A stretch of DNA of 64,000 nucleotides, taken from NCBI RefSeq assembly GCF_024749165.1, contig NZ_CP087190.1:620001-684000 (forward strand). Direction: 5' to 3'. The first letter of the stretch is position 1, and the number at the start of each line of letters is the position of its first letter. The DNA comes from Pseudomonas sp. B21-023 (GTDB taxonomy: Bacteria; Pseudomonadota; Gammaproteobacteria; Pseudomonadales; Pseudomonadaceae). Of the stretch, positions 30,673 through 39,308 are shown piece after piece. A model generated the notes under the pieces. That model worked only from the letters and a program-made list of their open reading frames with translations, searched no databases and had not been told where the DNA came from. The translations under genes were made by a program, and so were the position numbers.

Positions 30673-31809
30673 ATGTCGCAGACGTTTTACAAGAAAGGTT
30701 TCCTGGCACTGGCTGTAGCCACCGCACTGGGTGTTTCTTCGTATGTTCAGGCCGACATCAAGATCGGCGTCGCGGGCCCGATGACCGGAGCCAACGCAGC
30801 GTTTGGCGAGCAGTACATGAAAGGTGCGCAGGCCGCGGCCGACGTGATCAACAAGGCCGGCGGCGTCAACGGCGAGAAGATCGTGCTGGTCAAGGGCGAT
30901 GACGCTTGCGAGCCGAAGCAGGCAGTATCCGTGGCCAACCGCCTGGTCGACCAGGACAAGGTGGCGGGCGTGGTCGGTCACTTCTGCTCCTCCAACACCA
31001 TCCCCGCTTCCGAGGTTTACGATGAGGCCGGCGTGATCGCCATCACTCCCGGCTCCACCAACCCGCAGGTGACCGAGCGCGGCCTGTCCGCGATGTTCCG
31101 CATGTGCGGCCGTGACGACCAGCAGGGCATCGTCGCCGGCAACTACATTGTCGACGTGCTCAAGGGCAAGAAGGTGGTGGTGCTGCACGACAAGGACACC
31201 TATGGCCAGGGTCTGGCCGACGCCACCAAGGCCCAGCTGATCAAGCGCGGCGTCACCCCGGTGCTGTACGAGGGCCTGACCCGCGGCGAGAAAGACTTTA
31301 GCGCCGTGGTCACCAAGATCCGCGCCGCCGGTGCCGACGTCGTCTACTTCGGCGGCCTGCACCCGGAGGCAGGCCCTCTGGTGCGCCAGCTGCGCGAGCA
31401 GGGCCTGAAGGACGTGGCATTCATGTCCGACGACGGCATCGTCACCGACGAACTGGTGGCCACCGCCGGCGGCGCCCAGTACACCAATGGCGTGTACATG
31501 ACCTTCGGCGCCGACCCGCGCCTGCTGCCCGACAGCAAGGCGGTGGTCGAGGAGTTCCGCAAGAACGGCACCGAGCCTGAAGGCTACACCCTGTATGCCT
31601 ACGCATCGGTGCAGGCCCTGGCCGCCGCGTTCAACGGCGCCAAGTCGAACAAGGGCGAGGACGCCGCCAAGTGGCTCAAGGCCAACCCGGTCAAGACCGT
31701 CATGGGCGAGAAGAAGTGGGACCAGAAGGGCGACCTGACGGTTTCCGACTACGTGGTCTACCAGTGGGATGCCAACGGCAAGTACCACCAGCTGGAAAAA
31801 CAAAAATAA
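30673..31809 (+). CDS. livK: Branched-chain amino acid ABC transporter binding protein
   Basis: Periplasmic binding protein of the LivKHMGF/BraCDEFG importer. It has 378 residues. The signal peptide is about 28 residues (ALAVATALGVSSYVQA), and the mature chain begins DIKIGVAGPMTGANAAFGEQ. Two cysteines near CEPKQA and CSSNTIPAS match the family. The start follows TAGGAG. It is expressed first in the operon behind a sigma-54 promoter, and a stem-loop after the gene can keep its message in excess. Confidence 0.96.
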   Translation: MSQTFYKKGFLALAVATALGVSSYVQADIKIGVAGPMTGANAAFGEQYMKGAQAAADVINKAGGVNGEKIVLVKGDDACEPKQAVSVANRLVDQDKVAGVVGHFCSSNTIPASEVYDEAGVIAITPGSTNPQVTERGLSAMFRMCGRDDQQGIVAGNYIVDVLKGKKVVVLHDKDTYGQGLADATKAQLIKRGVTPVLYEGLTRGEKDFSAVVTKIRAAGADVVYFGGLHPEAGPLVRQLREQGLKDVAFMSDDGIVTDELVATAGGAQYTNGVYMTFGADPRLLPDSKAVVEEFRKNGTEPEGYTLYAYASVQALAAAFNGAKSNKGEDAAKWLKANPVKTVMGEKKWDQKGDLTVSDYVVYQWDANGKYHQLEKQK

Positions 31810-31820
31810 CAATGGCATCC

Positions 31821-31846
31821 GGCCCGGGCGCGCGATGCCCCGGGCC
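31821..31846 (+). other. Stem-loop between livK and livH
   Basis: GGCCCGGG (31821-31828) and CCCGGGCC (31839-31846) form a perfect 8-bp stem without T-run. It most likely stabilises the livK message or partly attenuates read-through into the membrane genes. Confidence 0.6.
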
Positions 31847-31965
31847 GTTGCCCCGCGGTACCTGTCTTTGTCAGTAGATGTGCACAGTTCTGCGCTGCGA
31901 GGGCCGCTGCACCCGGGCCCTGCGTGGTCGGCGCTCGTGCAATCTCAATCAGGTGAGATTGCGTT

Positions 31966-32880
31966 ATGGATGGTATTTTCCTGCAGCAACTGGTCAACGG
32001 CCTGACCCTCGGGTCGGTCTATGGCCTGATCGCCATCGGCTACACAATGGTCTATGGCATCATCGGCATGATCAACTTCGCGCACGGCGAGGTGTACATG
32101 ATCTCCGCGTACCTCGCGGCGATCAGCCTGGCATTGCTGGCCTACTTCGGTATCGAGTCGTTTCCGCTGCTGATGCTGGGCACCCTGTTGTTCACCATCG
32201 TCGTCACCGGCGTCTACGGCTTCACCATCGAACGCATCGCCTACAAACCCCTGCGCAACTCCACTCGCCTCGCGCCCTTGATCAGCGCCATCGGCATTTC
32301 GCTGATCCTGCAGAACTACGCGCAGATCAGCCAGGGTGCCCGCCAGCAAGGCGTACCGACCCTGCTTGAAGGCGCCATGCGTGTCGAAGTGGGCACCGGT
32401 TTCGTGCAACTGACCTACACCAAGATCTTCATCCTGGTGGCTGCCTTCGTCGGCATGGCACTGCTCACCTACGTGATCAAGTACACCAAGCTCGGGCGCA
32501 TGTGCCGGGCCACGCAACAAGACCGCAAGATGGCCTCGATCCTGGGCATCAATACCGACCGGGTAATCTCCTACGTGTTCGTCATCGGTGCGGTGATGGC
32601 TGCGCTGGCCGGCGTGCTGATCACCATGAACTACGGCACCTTCGATTTCTACGCCGGCTTCATCATCGGTATCAAGGCCTTCACCGCCGCGGTGCTCGGC
32701 GGCATTGGCTCGCTGCCGGGGGCCATGCTTGGTGGGATCATCCTGGGGATTTCCGAATCGTTGTTCTCCGGCCTGATCAACTCCGACTACAAGGACGTGT
32801 TCAGCTTCTCGCTGCTGGTGATGATCCTCATCTTCCGTCCCCAAGGCCTGCTGGGTCGCCCGCTCGTGGCTAAGGTGTGA
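31966..32880 (+). CDS. livH: Branched-chain amino acid ABC permease LivH
   Basis: One of two inner-membrane permeases. It has 304 residues with about eight membrane segments and the family signature (NGLTLGSVYGLIAIGYTMVY and GMINFAHGEVYM). The cytoplasmic coupling loop CRATQQDRKMASILGIN is present. livM follows after three bases. Confidence 0.95.
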   Translation: MDGIFLQQLVNGLTLGSVYGLIAIGYTMVYGIIGMINFAHGEVYMISAYLAAISLALLAYFGIESFPLLMLGTLLFTIVVTGVYGFTIERIAYKPLRNSTRLAPLISAIGISLILQNYAQISQGARQQGVPTLLEGAMRVEVGTGFVQLTYTKIFILVAAFVGMALLTYVIKYTKLGRMCRATQQDRKMASILGINTDRVISYVFVIGAVMAALAGVLITMNYGTFDFYAGFIIGIKAFTAAVLGGIGSLPGAMLGGIILGISESLFSGLINSDYKDVFSFSLLVMILIFRPQGLLGRPLVAKV

Positions 32881-32883
32881 AAC

Positions 32884-34185
32884 ATGTCCGTTGCCAATAC
32901 TGCCTCTGCTTCGCAAACCAAGGGTTTCGACCTTAAACGCAGCCTGCTGGAGACCCTCGTCGCGGGCCTGCTGGCCCTTATCGTCTTCGGCCCCGTCGTC
33001 GGCGTTGTGCTCGATGGCTACACGTTCAATGCCGAACCCGCCCGCGTGGCCTGGCTGGTCGGCGGCGTGATGGTCGGGCGATTCATCCTCAGCCTGTTCC
33101 TGCAAACGCCGACCGGCCAACGCATGCTTCAGGGCTTCGACAGCGGCGGCTCGGGCGTGCATGTGCTGGCGCCGAACTACAAGTCGCGCCTGCGCTACAT
33201 CATCCCGGCGCTGATCGTTATCGCCATCGTGTTCCCGATCTTTGCCAACAAGTACCTGCTGACCGTGGTCATCCTCGGCCTGATCTATGTGTTGCTGGGG
33301 CTGGGCCTGAACATCGTGGTCGGCCTGGCCGGCCTGCTCGACCTGGGCTATGTGGCGTTCTACGCGATCGGTGCCTACGGCCTGGCGCTGGGCTACCAGT
33401 ACCTGGGCCTGGGCTTCTGGAGCGTGCTGCCGCTGGCGGCCATCGCCGCGGCGCTGGCGGGGTGCATCCTCGGCTTCCCGGTGTTGCGCATGCATGGCGA
33501 CTACCTGGCCATCGTCACCCTTGGCTTCGGTGAAATCATCCGCCTGGTGCTGAACAACTGGCTGTCGTTCACTGGCGGCCCCAACGGCATGCCGGCGCCG
33601 TCGCCGACCTTCCTGGGCCTGGAGTTCGGCCGCCGGGCCAAGGATGGCGGGGTGCCGATCCACGAGTTCTTCGGCTTCGAATACAACGCCAACCTCAAGT
33701 TCGTGTTCATCTACGCGGTGCTGTTCCTGGTGGTGCTGGCGGTGCTCTACGTCAAGCACCGGCTGACCCGCATGCCGGTGGGCCGCGCCTGGGAAGCCTT
33801 GCGCGAGGACGAGATCGCCTGCCGCTCGATGGGCCTGAACCACGTACTGGTCAAGCTTTCCGCGTTCACCCTCGGCGCGTCTACCGCAGGCCTTGCCGGG
33901 GTGTTCTTTGCCACCTACCAGGGCTTCGTCAACCCATCGTCGTTCACCTTCTTCGAGTCCGCGCTGATCCTGGCCATCGTCGTGCTCGGCGGCATGGGCT
34001 CGACCGTGGGCGTGGTGATCGCGGCGTTCGTGCTGACCGTGGCGCCCGAGCTGCTGCGCAGCTTCTCCGAATACCGGGTGCTGCTGTTCGGCGTGCTGAT
34101 GGTGCTGATGATGATCTGGCGACCGCGGGGGCTGATCCGCATCAGCCGTACCGGCGTGGTCCCGCGTAAAGGAGTGGCGCCATGA
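32884..34185 (+). CDS. livM: Branched-chain amino acid ABC permease LivM
   Basis: Second permease, 433 residues. An N-terminal extension with two extra membrane spans (about residues 18-80) precedes the core, which contains GLNIVVGLAGLLDLGYVAFYAIGAY and the coupling loop REDEIACRSMGLNH. Its stop overlaps the livG start (ATGA). Confidence 0.95.
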   Translation: MSVANTASASQTKGFDLKRSLLETLVAGLLALIVFGPVVGVVLDGYTFNAEPARVAWLVGGVMVGRFILSLFLQTPTGQRMLQGFDSGGSGVHVLAPNYKSRLRYIIPALIVIAIVFPIFANKYLLTVVILGLIYVLLGLGLNIVVGLAGLLDLGYVAFYAIGAYGLALGYQYLGLGFWSVLPLAAIAAALAGCILGFPVLRMHGDYLAIVTLGFGEIIRLVLNNWLSFTGGPNGMPAPSPTFLGLEFGRRAKDGGVPIHEFFGFEYNANLKFVFIYAVLFLVVLAVLYVKHRLTRMPVGRAWEALREDEIACRSMGLNHVLVKLSAFTLGASTAGLAGVFFATYQGFVNPSSFTFFESALILAIVVLGGMGSTVGVVIAAFVLTVAPELLRSFSEYRVLLFGVLMVLMMIWRPRGLIRISRTGVVPRKGVAP

Positions 34186-35057
34186 GCGACGAAGTCATTC
34201 TGTCTGTAGACAACCTGATGATGCAGTTCGGTGGGATCAAGGCGCTCAGCGATGTCAGCCTGCAGGTCAAACGCAATCAGATCTTCGCCCTGATCGGCCC
34301 CAATGGCGCGGGCAAGACCACGGTGTTCAACTGCCTCACGGGCTTCTACAAGGCTACCGGCGGGCGGATCGAACTGAACGTGCGCGGCAGCCACACCAAC
34401 GTCATCCAGCTGCTCGGCGAGCGCTTCCGGGCGGCGGACTTCGTTTCGCCGGCACGCTTCGCCAACCGCCTGTACTACAAGATGTTCGGCGGTACCCACC
34501 TGGTCAACCGCGCCGGGCTGGCGCGCACTTTCCAGAACATCCGCCTGTTCAAGGAAATGTCGGTGGTGGAGAACCTGCTAGTGGCCCAGCACATGTGGGT
34601 CAACCGCAACCTGCTGGCCGGGGTGCTCAATACCCCGGGTTATCGCAAGGCCGAGAGCGATGCCCTCGACCATGCGTTCTACTGGCTGGAGGTGGTCGAC
34701 CTGGTGGACTGCGCCAACCGCCTGGCCGGTGAGCTGTCCTACGGGCAGCAGCGCCGCCTGGAGATTGCCCGGGCCATGTGCACCCGGCCGAAGATCATCT
34801 GCCTGGACGAACCGGCTGCCGGCCTCAACCCCCAGGAAACCGAAGCGCTGAGCCGCATGATCCGCGTGCTGCGCGACGAGCATGACATCACCGTGGTGCT
34901 GATCGAGCACGACATGGGCATGGTCATGAGCATCTCCGACCACATCGTCGTGCTCGACCACGGCAACGTGATCGCCGAGGGATCACCGCAGGATATCCGC
35001 CACAACCCGACGGTGATTGCCGCCTACCTGGGTGCCGACGAAGAGGAACTGACATGA
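34182..35057 (+). CDS. livG: Branched-chain amino acid ABC ATPase LivG
   Basis: Cytoplasmic ATPase, 291 residues. Walker A GPNGAGKT, an insertion of about 40 residues before the GLARTFQNIRLF segment, signature LSYGQQRRLEIARA, Walker B ICLDEPAAGLNP and the IEHDMG switch histidine are all visible. It starts in the livM stop and overlaps livF in the same way. Confidence 0.96.
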   Translation: MSDEVILSVDNLMMQFGGIKALSDVSLQVKRNQIFALIGPNGAGKTTVFNCLTGFYKATGGRIELNVRGSHTNVIQLLGERFRAADFVSPARFANRLYYKMFGGTHLVNRAGLARTFQNIRLFKEMSVVENLLVAQHMWVNRNLLAGVLNTPGYRKAESDALDHAFYWLEVVDLVDCANRLAGELSYGQQRRLEIARAMCTRPKIICLDEPAAGLNPQETEALSRMIRVLRDEHDITVVLIEHDMGMVMSISDHIVVLDHGNVIAEGSPQDIRHNPTVIAAYLGADEEELT

Positions 35058-35770
35058 GCGCGCCCATTCTCGAGCTGAAGGACCTGGATGTGTTCTATGG
35101 GCCGATCCAGGCCCTGAAGAAGGTCTCGATGCACATCAACGAGGGCGAGACGGTGAGCCTGATCGGCGCCAACGGCGCGGGCAAGTCCACGCTGCTGATG
35201 TCGATCTTCGGCCAGCCGCGCGCGGCATCCGGGCAGATCGTGTATCGCGGCACCGACATCACCCGCAAGTCGTCGCACTACATCGCGTCCAATGGCATCG
35301 CCCAGTCCCCGGAGGGGCGTCGTGTGTTCCCCGACATGAGCGTCGAGGAAAACCTGATGATGGGCACCATCCCGATCGGCGACAAGCATGCAGATCAGGA
35401 CATGCAGCGCATGTACGAACTGTTTCCGCGGCTCAAGGAGCGGCGCAACCAGCGGGCCATGACCATGTCCGGGGGGGAGCAGCAGATGCTGGCGATTGCC
35501 CGGGCGCTGATGAGCCGGCCCAAGCTGTTGCTGCTCGATGAGCCGTCGCTGGGGCTGGCGCCGATCGTGGTCAAGCAGATCTTCTCGACCCTGCGCGAGC
35601 TGGCGCAGACCGGGATGACCATTTTCCTGGTCGAGCAAAATGCCAACCATGCATTGAAGCTGTCGGACAGGGCCTATGTGATGGTCAACGGGCAGATTCG
35701 CATGACCGGGACTGGGCAGGAGCTGTTGGTCAACGAGGAGGTGCGTAACGCCTACCTGGGCGGGCACTGA
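35054..35770 (+). CDS. livF: Branched-chain amino acid ABC ATPase LivF
   Basis: Second ATPase, 238 residues. Walker A GANGAGKST, RRVFPDMSVEENLMMG, signature MSGGEQQMLAIARA, Walker B LLLDEPSLGLAP and the final VEQNANHAL segment are present. It is the last gene of the liv operon; the next 690 bases hold no gene. Confidence 0.96.
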   Translation: MSAPILELKDLDVFYGPIQALKKVSMHINEGETVSLIGANGAGKSTLLMSIFGQPRAASGQIVYRGTDITRKSSHYIASNGIAQSPEGRRVFPDMSVEENLMMGTIPIGDKHADQDMQRMYELFPRLKERRNQRAMTMSGGEQQMLAIARALMSRPKLLLLDEPSLGLAPIVVKQIFSTLRELAQTGMTIFLVEQNANHALKLSDRAYVMVNGQIRMTGTGQELLVNEEVRNAYLGGH

Positions 35771-35780
35771 TCCAGCACTG

Positions 35781-35900
35781 GGGCCGCAGCGCGGCCCTTT
35801 CGCCGGCAAGCCGGCTCCCACAGGGGTGGTGCTTGGCTTGAGGGCCATGCAACCGGAGTGGGAGCCGGCTTGCCGGCGAAGGGGGCTGCCATGCAGCCCC
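35781..35900. repeat. REPIN, GCCGGC family, after livF
   Basis: Inverted REPs with GCCGGCAAGCCGGC-type cores face each other across a 45-base spacer, flanked by hairpin arms GGGCCGCAGCGCGGCCC on the left and GGGGCTGCCATGCAGCCCC on the right. Confidence 0.85.
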
Positions 35901-35918
35901 AACCCAAGTCAGTCGAGA

Positions 35919-36316
35919 TGTGGACAAGTTGTCGCATATCTTTCTCGAAGCACTCCACAACTCCCACGCAAGCTATTGTTTCCACAGCTGGAAAACTTTC
36001 CACGGATTATGTGGAACCGCCTGTGGAAAACATGGTGGCACCTTGCTCAAGCCCTTGTGTACCGCAGCCTCCAAGGAACTGTTCGTTTTTTGATCAGGTC
36101 TTGCTTGTGCATGATTTATTGAGGGTTTTTAGCAGCAGCGCGGTTCATCCACAGCTATCTGAGTTCTGTGGATAAGTCTGTGAAAAAACTTTGGACAGAC
36201 CGCCGCAGACGGCAGGTTGAAAGCGTTGCGCCATCACGGGCAGATGTCCACAGCAAGCAAAGGTTCCCTGGAACCGACAAGTTGCCCCCAATCTGTGGGG
36301 AAAGCCTTGTGGATAA
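35919..36316. other. Cluster of DnaA-box-like sequences in a gene-free region
   Basis: Two perfect boxes (TGTGGATAA at 36167-36175 and 36308-36316) and three with one mismatch (TGTGGACAA 35919-35927, TGTGGAAAA 36022-36030, TCATCCACA 36145-36153). At least four more have two mismatches (35978, 36179, 36244, 36294). They occur on both strands. An AT-rich stretch with TTTTTTGATC and TTTATTGAGGGTTTTTAG lies at about 36085-36131. There is no ORF with coding character between livF and 36459. It looks like an origin-related or DnaA-titrating locus, and may also hold the promoter of the following dehydrogenase. A 12-bp palindrome GTTGTCGACAAC lies at 36395-36406. Confidence 0.6.
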
Positions 36317-36458
36317 GATGCGCATAGCCTGACGAAAGCCCGCAATCACGGGGCTTTTCAGCGTCTGTACGTTTTTTGACCAGTGGCTGAAACGGTTGTC
36401 GACAACGCTTGCGCCGGGCATGCTGCAAGGCCTGCCGAGCACACCCAAGGAGAAGAGC

Positions 36459-37226
36459 ATGACGTCCACCGTATTCATCACTGGCGCGACTTCCGGTTTC
36501 GGTGAGGCCACCGCCCGCCGTTTCGCCGATGCTGGCTGGAAGCTGGTGCTCACCGGTCGCCGCAAGGAGCGCCTGGATGCGCTGTGCCAAGAACTCTCGG
36601 CCAAGACCGAGGTGCATGGGCTGGTGGTCGATGTGCGTGATCGCCAGGCCATGGAGGCCGCCATCGCCAGCCTGCCGCCGAGCTTCGACAAGCTCCAGGG
36701 CCTGGTCAACAATGCCGGCCTGGCATTGGGTGTGGATGCGGCGCAGAACTGCAGCCTGGACGACTGGGAAACCATGGTCGACACCAACATCAAAGGCCTG
36801 ATGTACACCACCCGCTTGCTGTTGCCGCGCCTGATCGCCCACGGGCGCGGCGCGTCGATTCTCAATGTCGGTTCGGTAGCGGGCAACTACCCGTACCCCG
36901 GCGCGAATGTGTATGGCGGCACCAAGGCCTTCGTCGGCCAGTTCTCGCTGAGCCTGCGCTGCGACCTGCGCGGCACTGGCGTGCGGGTCAGCAACATCGA
37001 GCCGGGGCTGTGCGAAAGCGAGTTCTCGCTGGTGCGTTTCGGCGGCGACCAAGCCAAGTACGACGCCACCTACGCCGGTGCCGAGCCGATCCAGCCGCAG
37101 GACATCGCCGAGACCATCTTCTGGATCCTCAACCAGCCGGCGCATATCAATATCAACAGCCTTGAGCTGATGCCAGTGAGCCAGGACTGGGCAGGGTTCT
37201 CGATCGATCGCTCGCTCAAGGGCTGA
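36459..37226 (+). CDS. SDR-family oxidoreductase, YdfG-like
   Basis: NADP-dependent short-chain dehydrogenase of the YdfG type, which reduces malonic semialdehyde or oxidises 3-hydroxy acids such as serine and 3-hydroxypropionate. It has 255 residues. TGATSGFG binds the cofactor near residue 8, NNAGLALG follows, and the catalytic Ser (NVGSVAG) and YGGTK Tyr/Lys are present. GRRKERLD suggests NADP preference. The start at 36459 is fixed by AAGGAG and the MTSTVFITGA N-terminus. It lies immediately after the DnaA-box cluster. Confidence 0.9.
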   Translation: MTSTVFITGATSGFGEATARRFADAGWKLVLTGRRKERLDALCQELSAKTEVHGLVVDVRDRQAMEAAIASLPPSFDKLQGLVNNAGLALGVDAAQNCSLDDWETMVDTNIKGLMYTTRLLLPRLIAHGRGASILNVGSVAGNYPYPGANVYGGTKAFVGQFSLSLRCDLRGTGVRVSNIEPGLCESEFSLVRFGGDQAKYDATYAGAEPIQPQDIAETIFWILNQPAHININSLELMPVSQDWAGFSIDRSLKG

Positions 37227-37232
37227 TGCGCT

Positions 37233-37300
37233 GCAAGCCCGCTCCCATGCCTGTACGACGCGGGAGCGGCGGTGCGCCGATGCGACTTGCCCCGCGATTG
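37233..37300. repeat. Degenerate REP pair
   Basis: CAAGCCCGCTCCCA and an inverted GACTTGCCCCGCGATT, diverged members of the GGGCTTGCCCCGC family, between the convergent SDR and AGE genes. Confidence 0.6.
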
Positions 37301-37302
37301 TG

Positions 37303-38391
37303 TCAGATCAGGCGCTGCAAGCCTTCCAGGCAAGTCGCCAGGTGGTAGGGCGTGGTCGAAGGCATGTCATGGCGGCTCACTGCCCCCTCGCCATCGCGGC
37401 ACTCATGCCAGCCGCCTTCATGCAGGAAGCGTGACTCCAGCGCCGTGAGCTGTTCCAGCAGCCGCGCCTCGCTTCCCGGTCGCAGGGCCAGTGCCCGCAG
37501 GTACTCCACCTGCGCCCAGATACGCTGTGTCGCGTCGATCACCTTGCCGTCCACATCCAGCATCGCCAGTACCGCAGCATCCTTCACGCCGCACTGTTCG
37601 GCGAAGTCGAAGGCCCGCTCGATGGAGGCATGCAGCGCAGTACCGCGCAGCAACTCGGAAGTGTCGAGCAGATAGAACCATTCGAACTGGTGTCCCGGCT
37701 CGAACCAGTTATCCACAGCCCCGCGCGGTTTCTCCAGCATCAGGCCGTGTTGCGGCTCGATGAACTGCGCCTGCAAGCCGTCGCACAGCTGCAACAGCGA
37801 GTGACGCACCTCTTCATCCTCACGTACCGCCAGCACTTGCAGGAAGGCTTCGGCCAGGTGCATCTGCGGGTTCTGCAGCGGGCCGCTGCCCAGGTCTGAC
37901 CAATCCTCACCCAGGCTGGCCTCGTACAGGCCATCGTCGCGGGCGAACTGCTCGTGGATCACCTCGAGGGCACCATTGAGCGTGGCTTCCACCAGCCCTT
38001 CGCCGACCTTGCCCAGGTAATGGGCGCAGGCGAAGACGATGAAGGCATGGGTGTAGAGGTCCTTGCGCCGGTCCAGCGGCTTGCCCTGGGCGTCGATGCT
38101 GTAGAACCAGCCGCCGTGCTCGGCGTCGTGGAAGTGCTTCTGCAGTGAGCGGAACAGCGCCGCGGCGCGCTCGGCGGCGCCCGGTTGTTCTATACGGCTG
38201 CTGAACAGGTACAGCTGGCGGGCGCAGGCCATGGCCCGGTAGCGTTGCACCGGCAGTGGCCGGTGCTGGGTGTCGAGGGCCTCGTAGGGCAGTGCCATGT
38301 CGGCGTTCCAGCCTGGGCCTTGCCACAGCGGCACGATGCGATCGGCGAAGTGCTGTTGGAAACGGGTCAGTGCGGGGCGGGGGTCGGACAT
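37303..38391 (-). CDS. AGE-family epimerase/isomerase
   Basis: An (alpha/alpha)6-barrel sugar isomerase of the N-acylglucosamine 2-epimerase/mannose isomerase (YihS-like) family, 362 residues. The conserved blocks WFYSIDAQGKPLDRRKDLYTHAF, PGHQFEWFYLL with an active-site His, GGWHECRD and TTPYHL are visible. The RKDLYTHAF pattern suggests a free-sugar isomerase such as D-mannose isomerase rather than an epimerase needing ATP. The ATG at 38391 is chosen because upstream codons run into the REP element. Confidence 0.82.
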   Translation of the reverse strand: MSDPRPALTRFQQHFADRIVPLWQGPGWNADMALPYEALDTQHRPLPVQRYRAMACARQLYLFSSRIEQPGAAERAAALFRSLQKHFHDAEHGGWFYSIDAQGKPLDRRKDLYTHAFIVFACAHYLGKVGEGLVEATLNGALEVIHEQFARDDGLYEASLGEDWSDLGSGPLQNPQMHLAEAFLQVLAVREDEEVRHSLLQLCDGLQAQFIEPQHGLMLEKPRGAVDNWFEPGHQFEWFYLLDTSELLRGTALHASIERAFDFAEQCGVKDAAVLAMLDVDGKVIDATQRIWAQVEYLRALALRPGSEARLLEQLTALESRFLHEGGWHECRDGEGAVSRHDMPSTTPYHLATCLEGLQRLI

Positions 38392-38448
38392 GGTGGCGCT
38401 CGTGGACGGTCGGGCAGGGCGCCATGGTAGCAGAAGTGGCCAGTGGTT

Positions 38449-38534
38449 CGTGGGAGCGGGCAGCGTGGGAGCGGCGATGCGGCGACCCGACTTGCCTCGC
38501 GATGGCGCTATCGCGGGGCAAGCGCGCTCCCACG
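38449..38534. repeat. REP cluster with three elements
   Basis: GTGGGAGCGGGC (38450), CGTGGGAGCGGCGATGC (38464) and the inverted ATCGCGGGGCAAGCGCGCTC ending in CCCAC (38534) lie in tandem between the AGE gene and the TetR gene, so this is more than a simple pair. Confidence 0.7.
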
Positions 38535-38554
38535 ATCCTGTTTGGGCAAGAGCG

Positions 38555-39187
38555 TCAGCCTGGATTGCCCAGCCCCTGCCAGTGCCGAGCGCCGACAAAA
38601 ATGAAGCGCAACTGCTGGGTGATCTTTTCCTGTGCCGTCAGCGCCTGTGCATGGCCCGGTTCGGGGCTGTCGATCAGCTCGGGCAGGGTGGCGAACACGG
38701 TCTTGACCACCAGGTCGGCCATCACCGCCAGGGCGGCGCCGTCCAGGTGCCGCCAGCGCGGCATGCGCGCAAGGTCGGTGGCCAGGTCGCTGCTGATGTC
38801 CTGGCGCAGGCGGGCGATGGCTTGGCGCACCGGTTGCGAGCCGCCGTACTGCTCGCGGGCGAGGAACAGGAACTGCGCGCGGTGGGCGGCGACCACGTCG
38901 AGGAAGATGCGCACCGAGGCATCGGTGATGCCACCCAGTTCGAATTCGTTATGGCGCACCAGGCGGATGGTCTGGCGGAAGGTGGTGTCCACCTCGGCGA
39001 CCAGGGCCAGGCCCAGGGCGTCCATGTCGGGGAAATGACGGTAGAAGCCAGTGGGCACGATGCCGGCGGCCTTGGCCACCTCGCGCAGGCTGATGCTGCC
39101 GAAACCCCGGCCGCTTTCCATGAGCAGGCAGGCGGCATCCAGCAGGGCCTGGCGGGTTTGTAGCTTCTGTTCGGCGCGCGGCAGCAT
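38555..39187 (-). CDS. TetR-family regulator, DesT/FabR-like
   Basis: A 210-residue repressor. The N-terminal helix-turn-helix (FGSISLREVAKAAGIVPTGF then YRHF) and the following DMDALGLALVAEVD and FLFLAREQYGG are very close to P. aeruginosa DesT, which senses acyl-CoA saturation and controls a fatty acid desaturase. Here no desaturase genes are adjacent, so the target lies elsewhere. The start at 39187 gives the MLPRAEQKLQTRQALLDAA N-terminus; a longer frame upstream adds nothing family-like. Confidence 0.85.
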   Translation of the reverse strand: MLPRAEQKLQTRQALLDAACLLMESGRGFGSISLREVAKAAGIVPTGFYRHFPDMDALGLALVAEVDTTFRQTIRLVRHNEFELGGITDASVRIFLDVVAAHRAQFLFLAREQYGGSQPVRQAIARLRQDISSDLATDLARMPRWRHLDGAALAVMADLVVKTVFATLPELIDSPEPGHAQALTAQEKITQQLRFIFVGARHWQGLGNPG

Positions 39188-39308
39188 GGGCAGGCTTCTA
39201 TGACGGTACGGCTGGGCATTCTGGATAGAAAAACGAAGCCCGGTCAATGGACCGGGCTTGGAGGGGTGCAGCTGCTACGCGGAGGGTTGTTGTTTTCGGC
39301 CATGGCGA

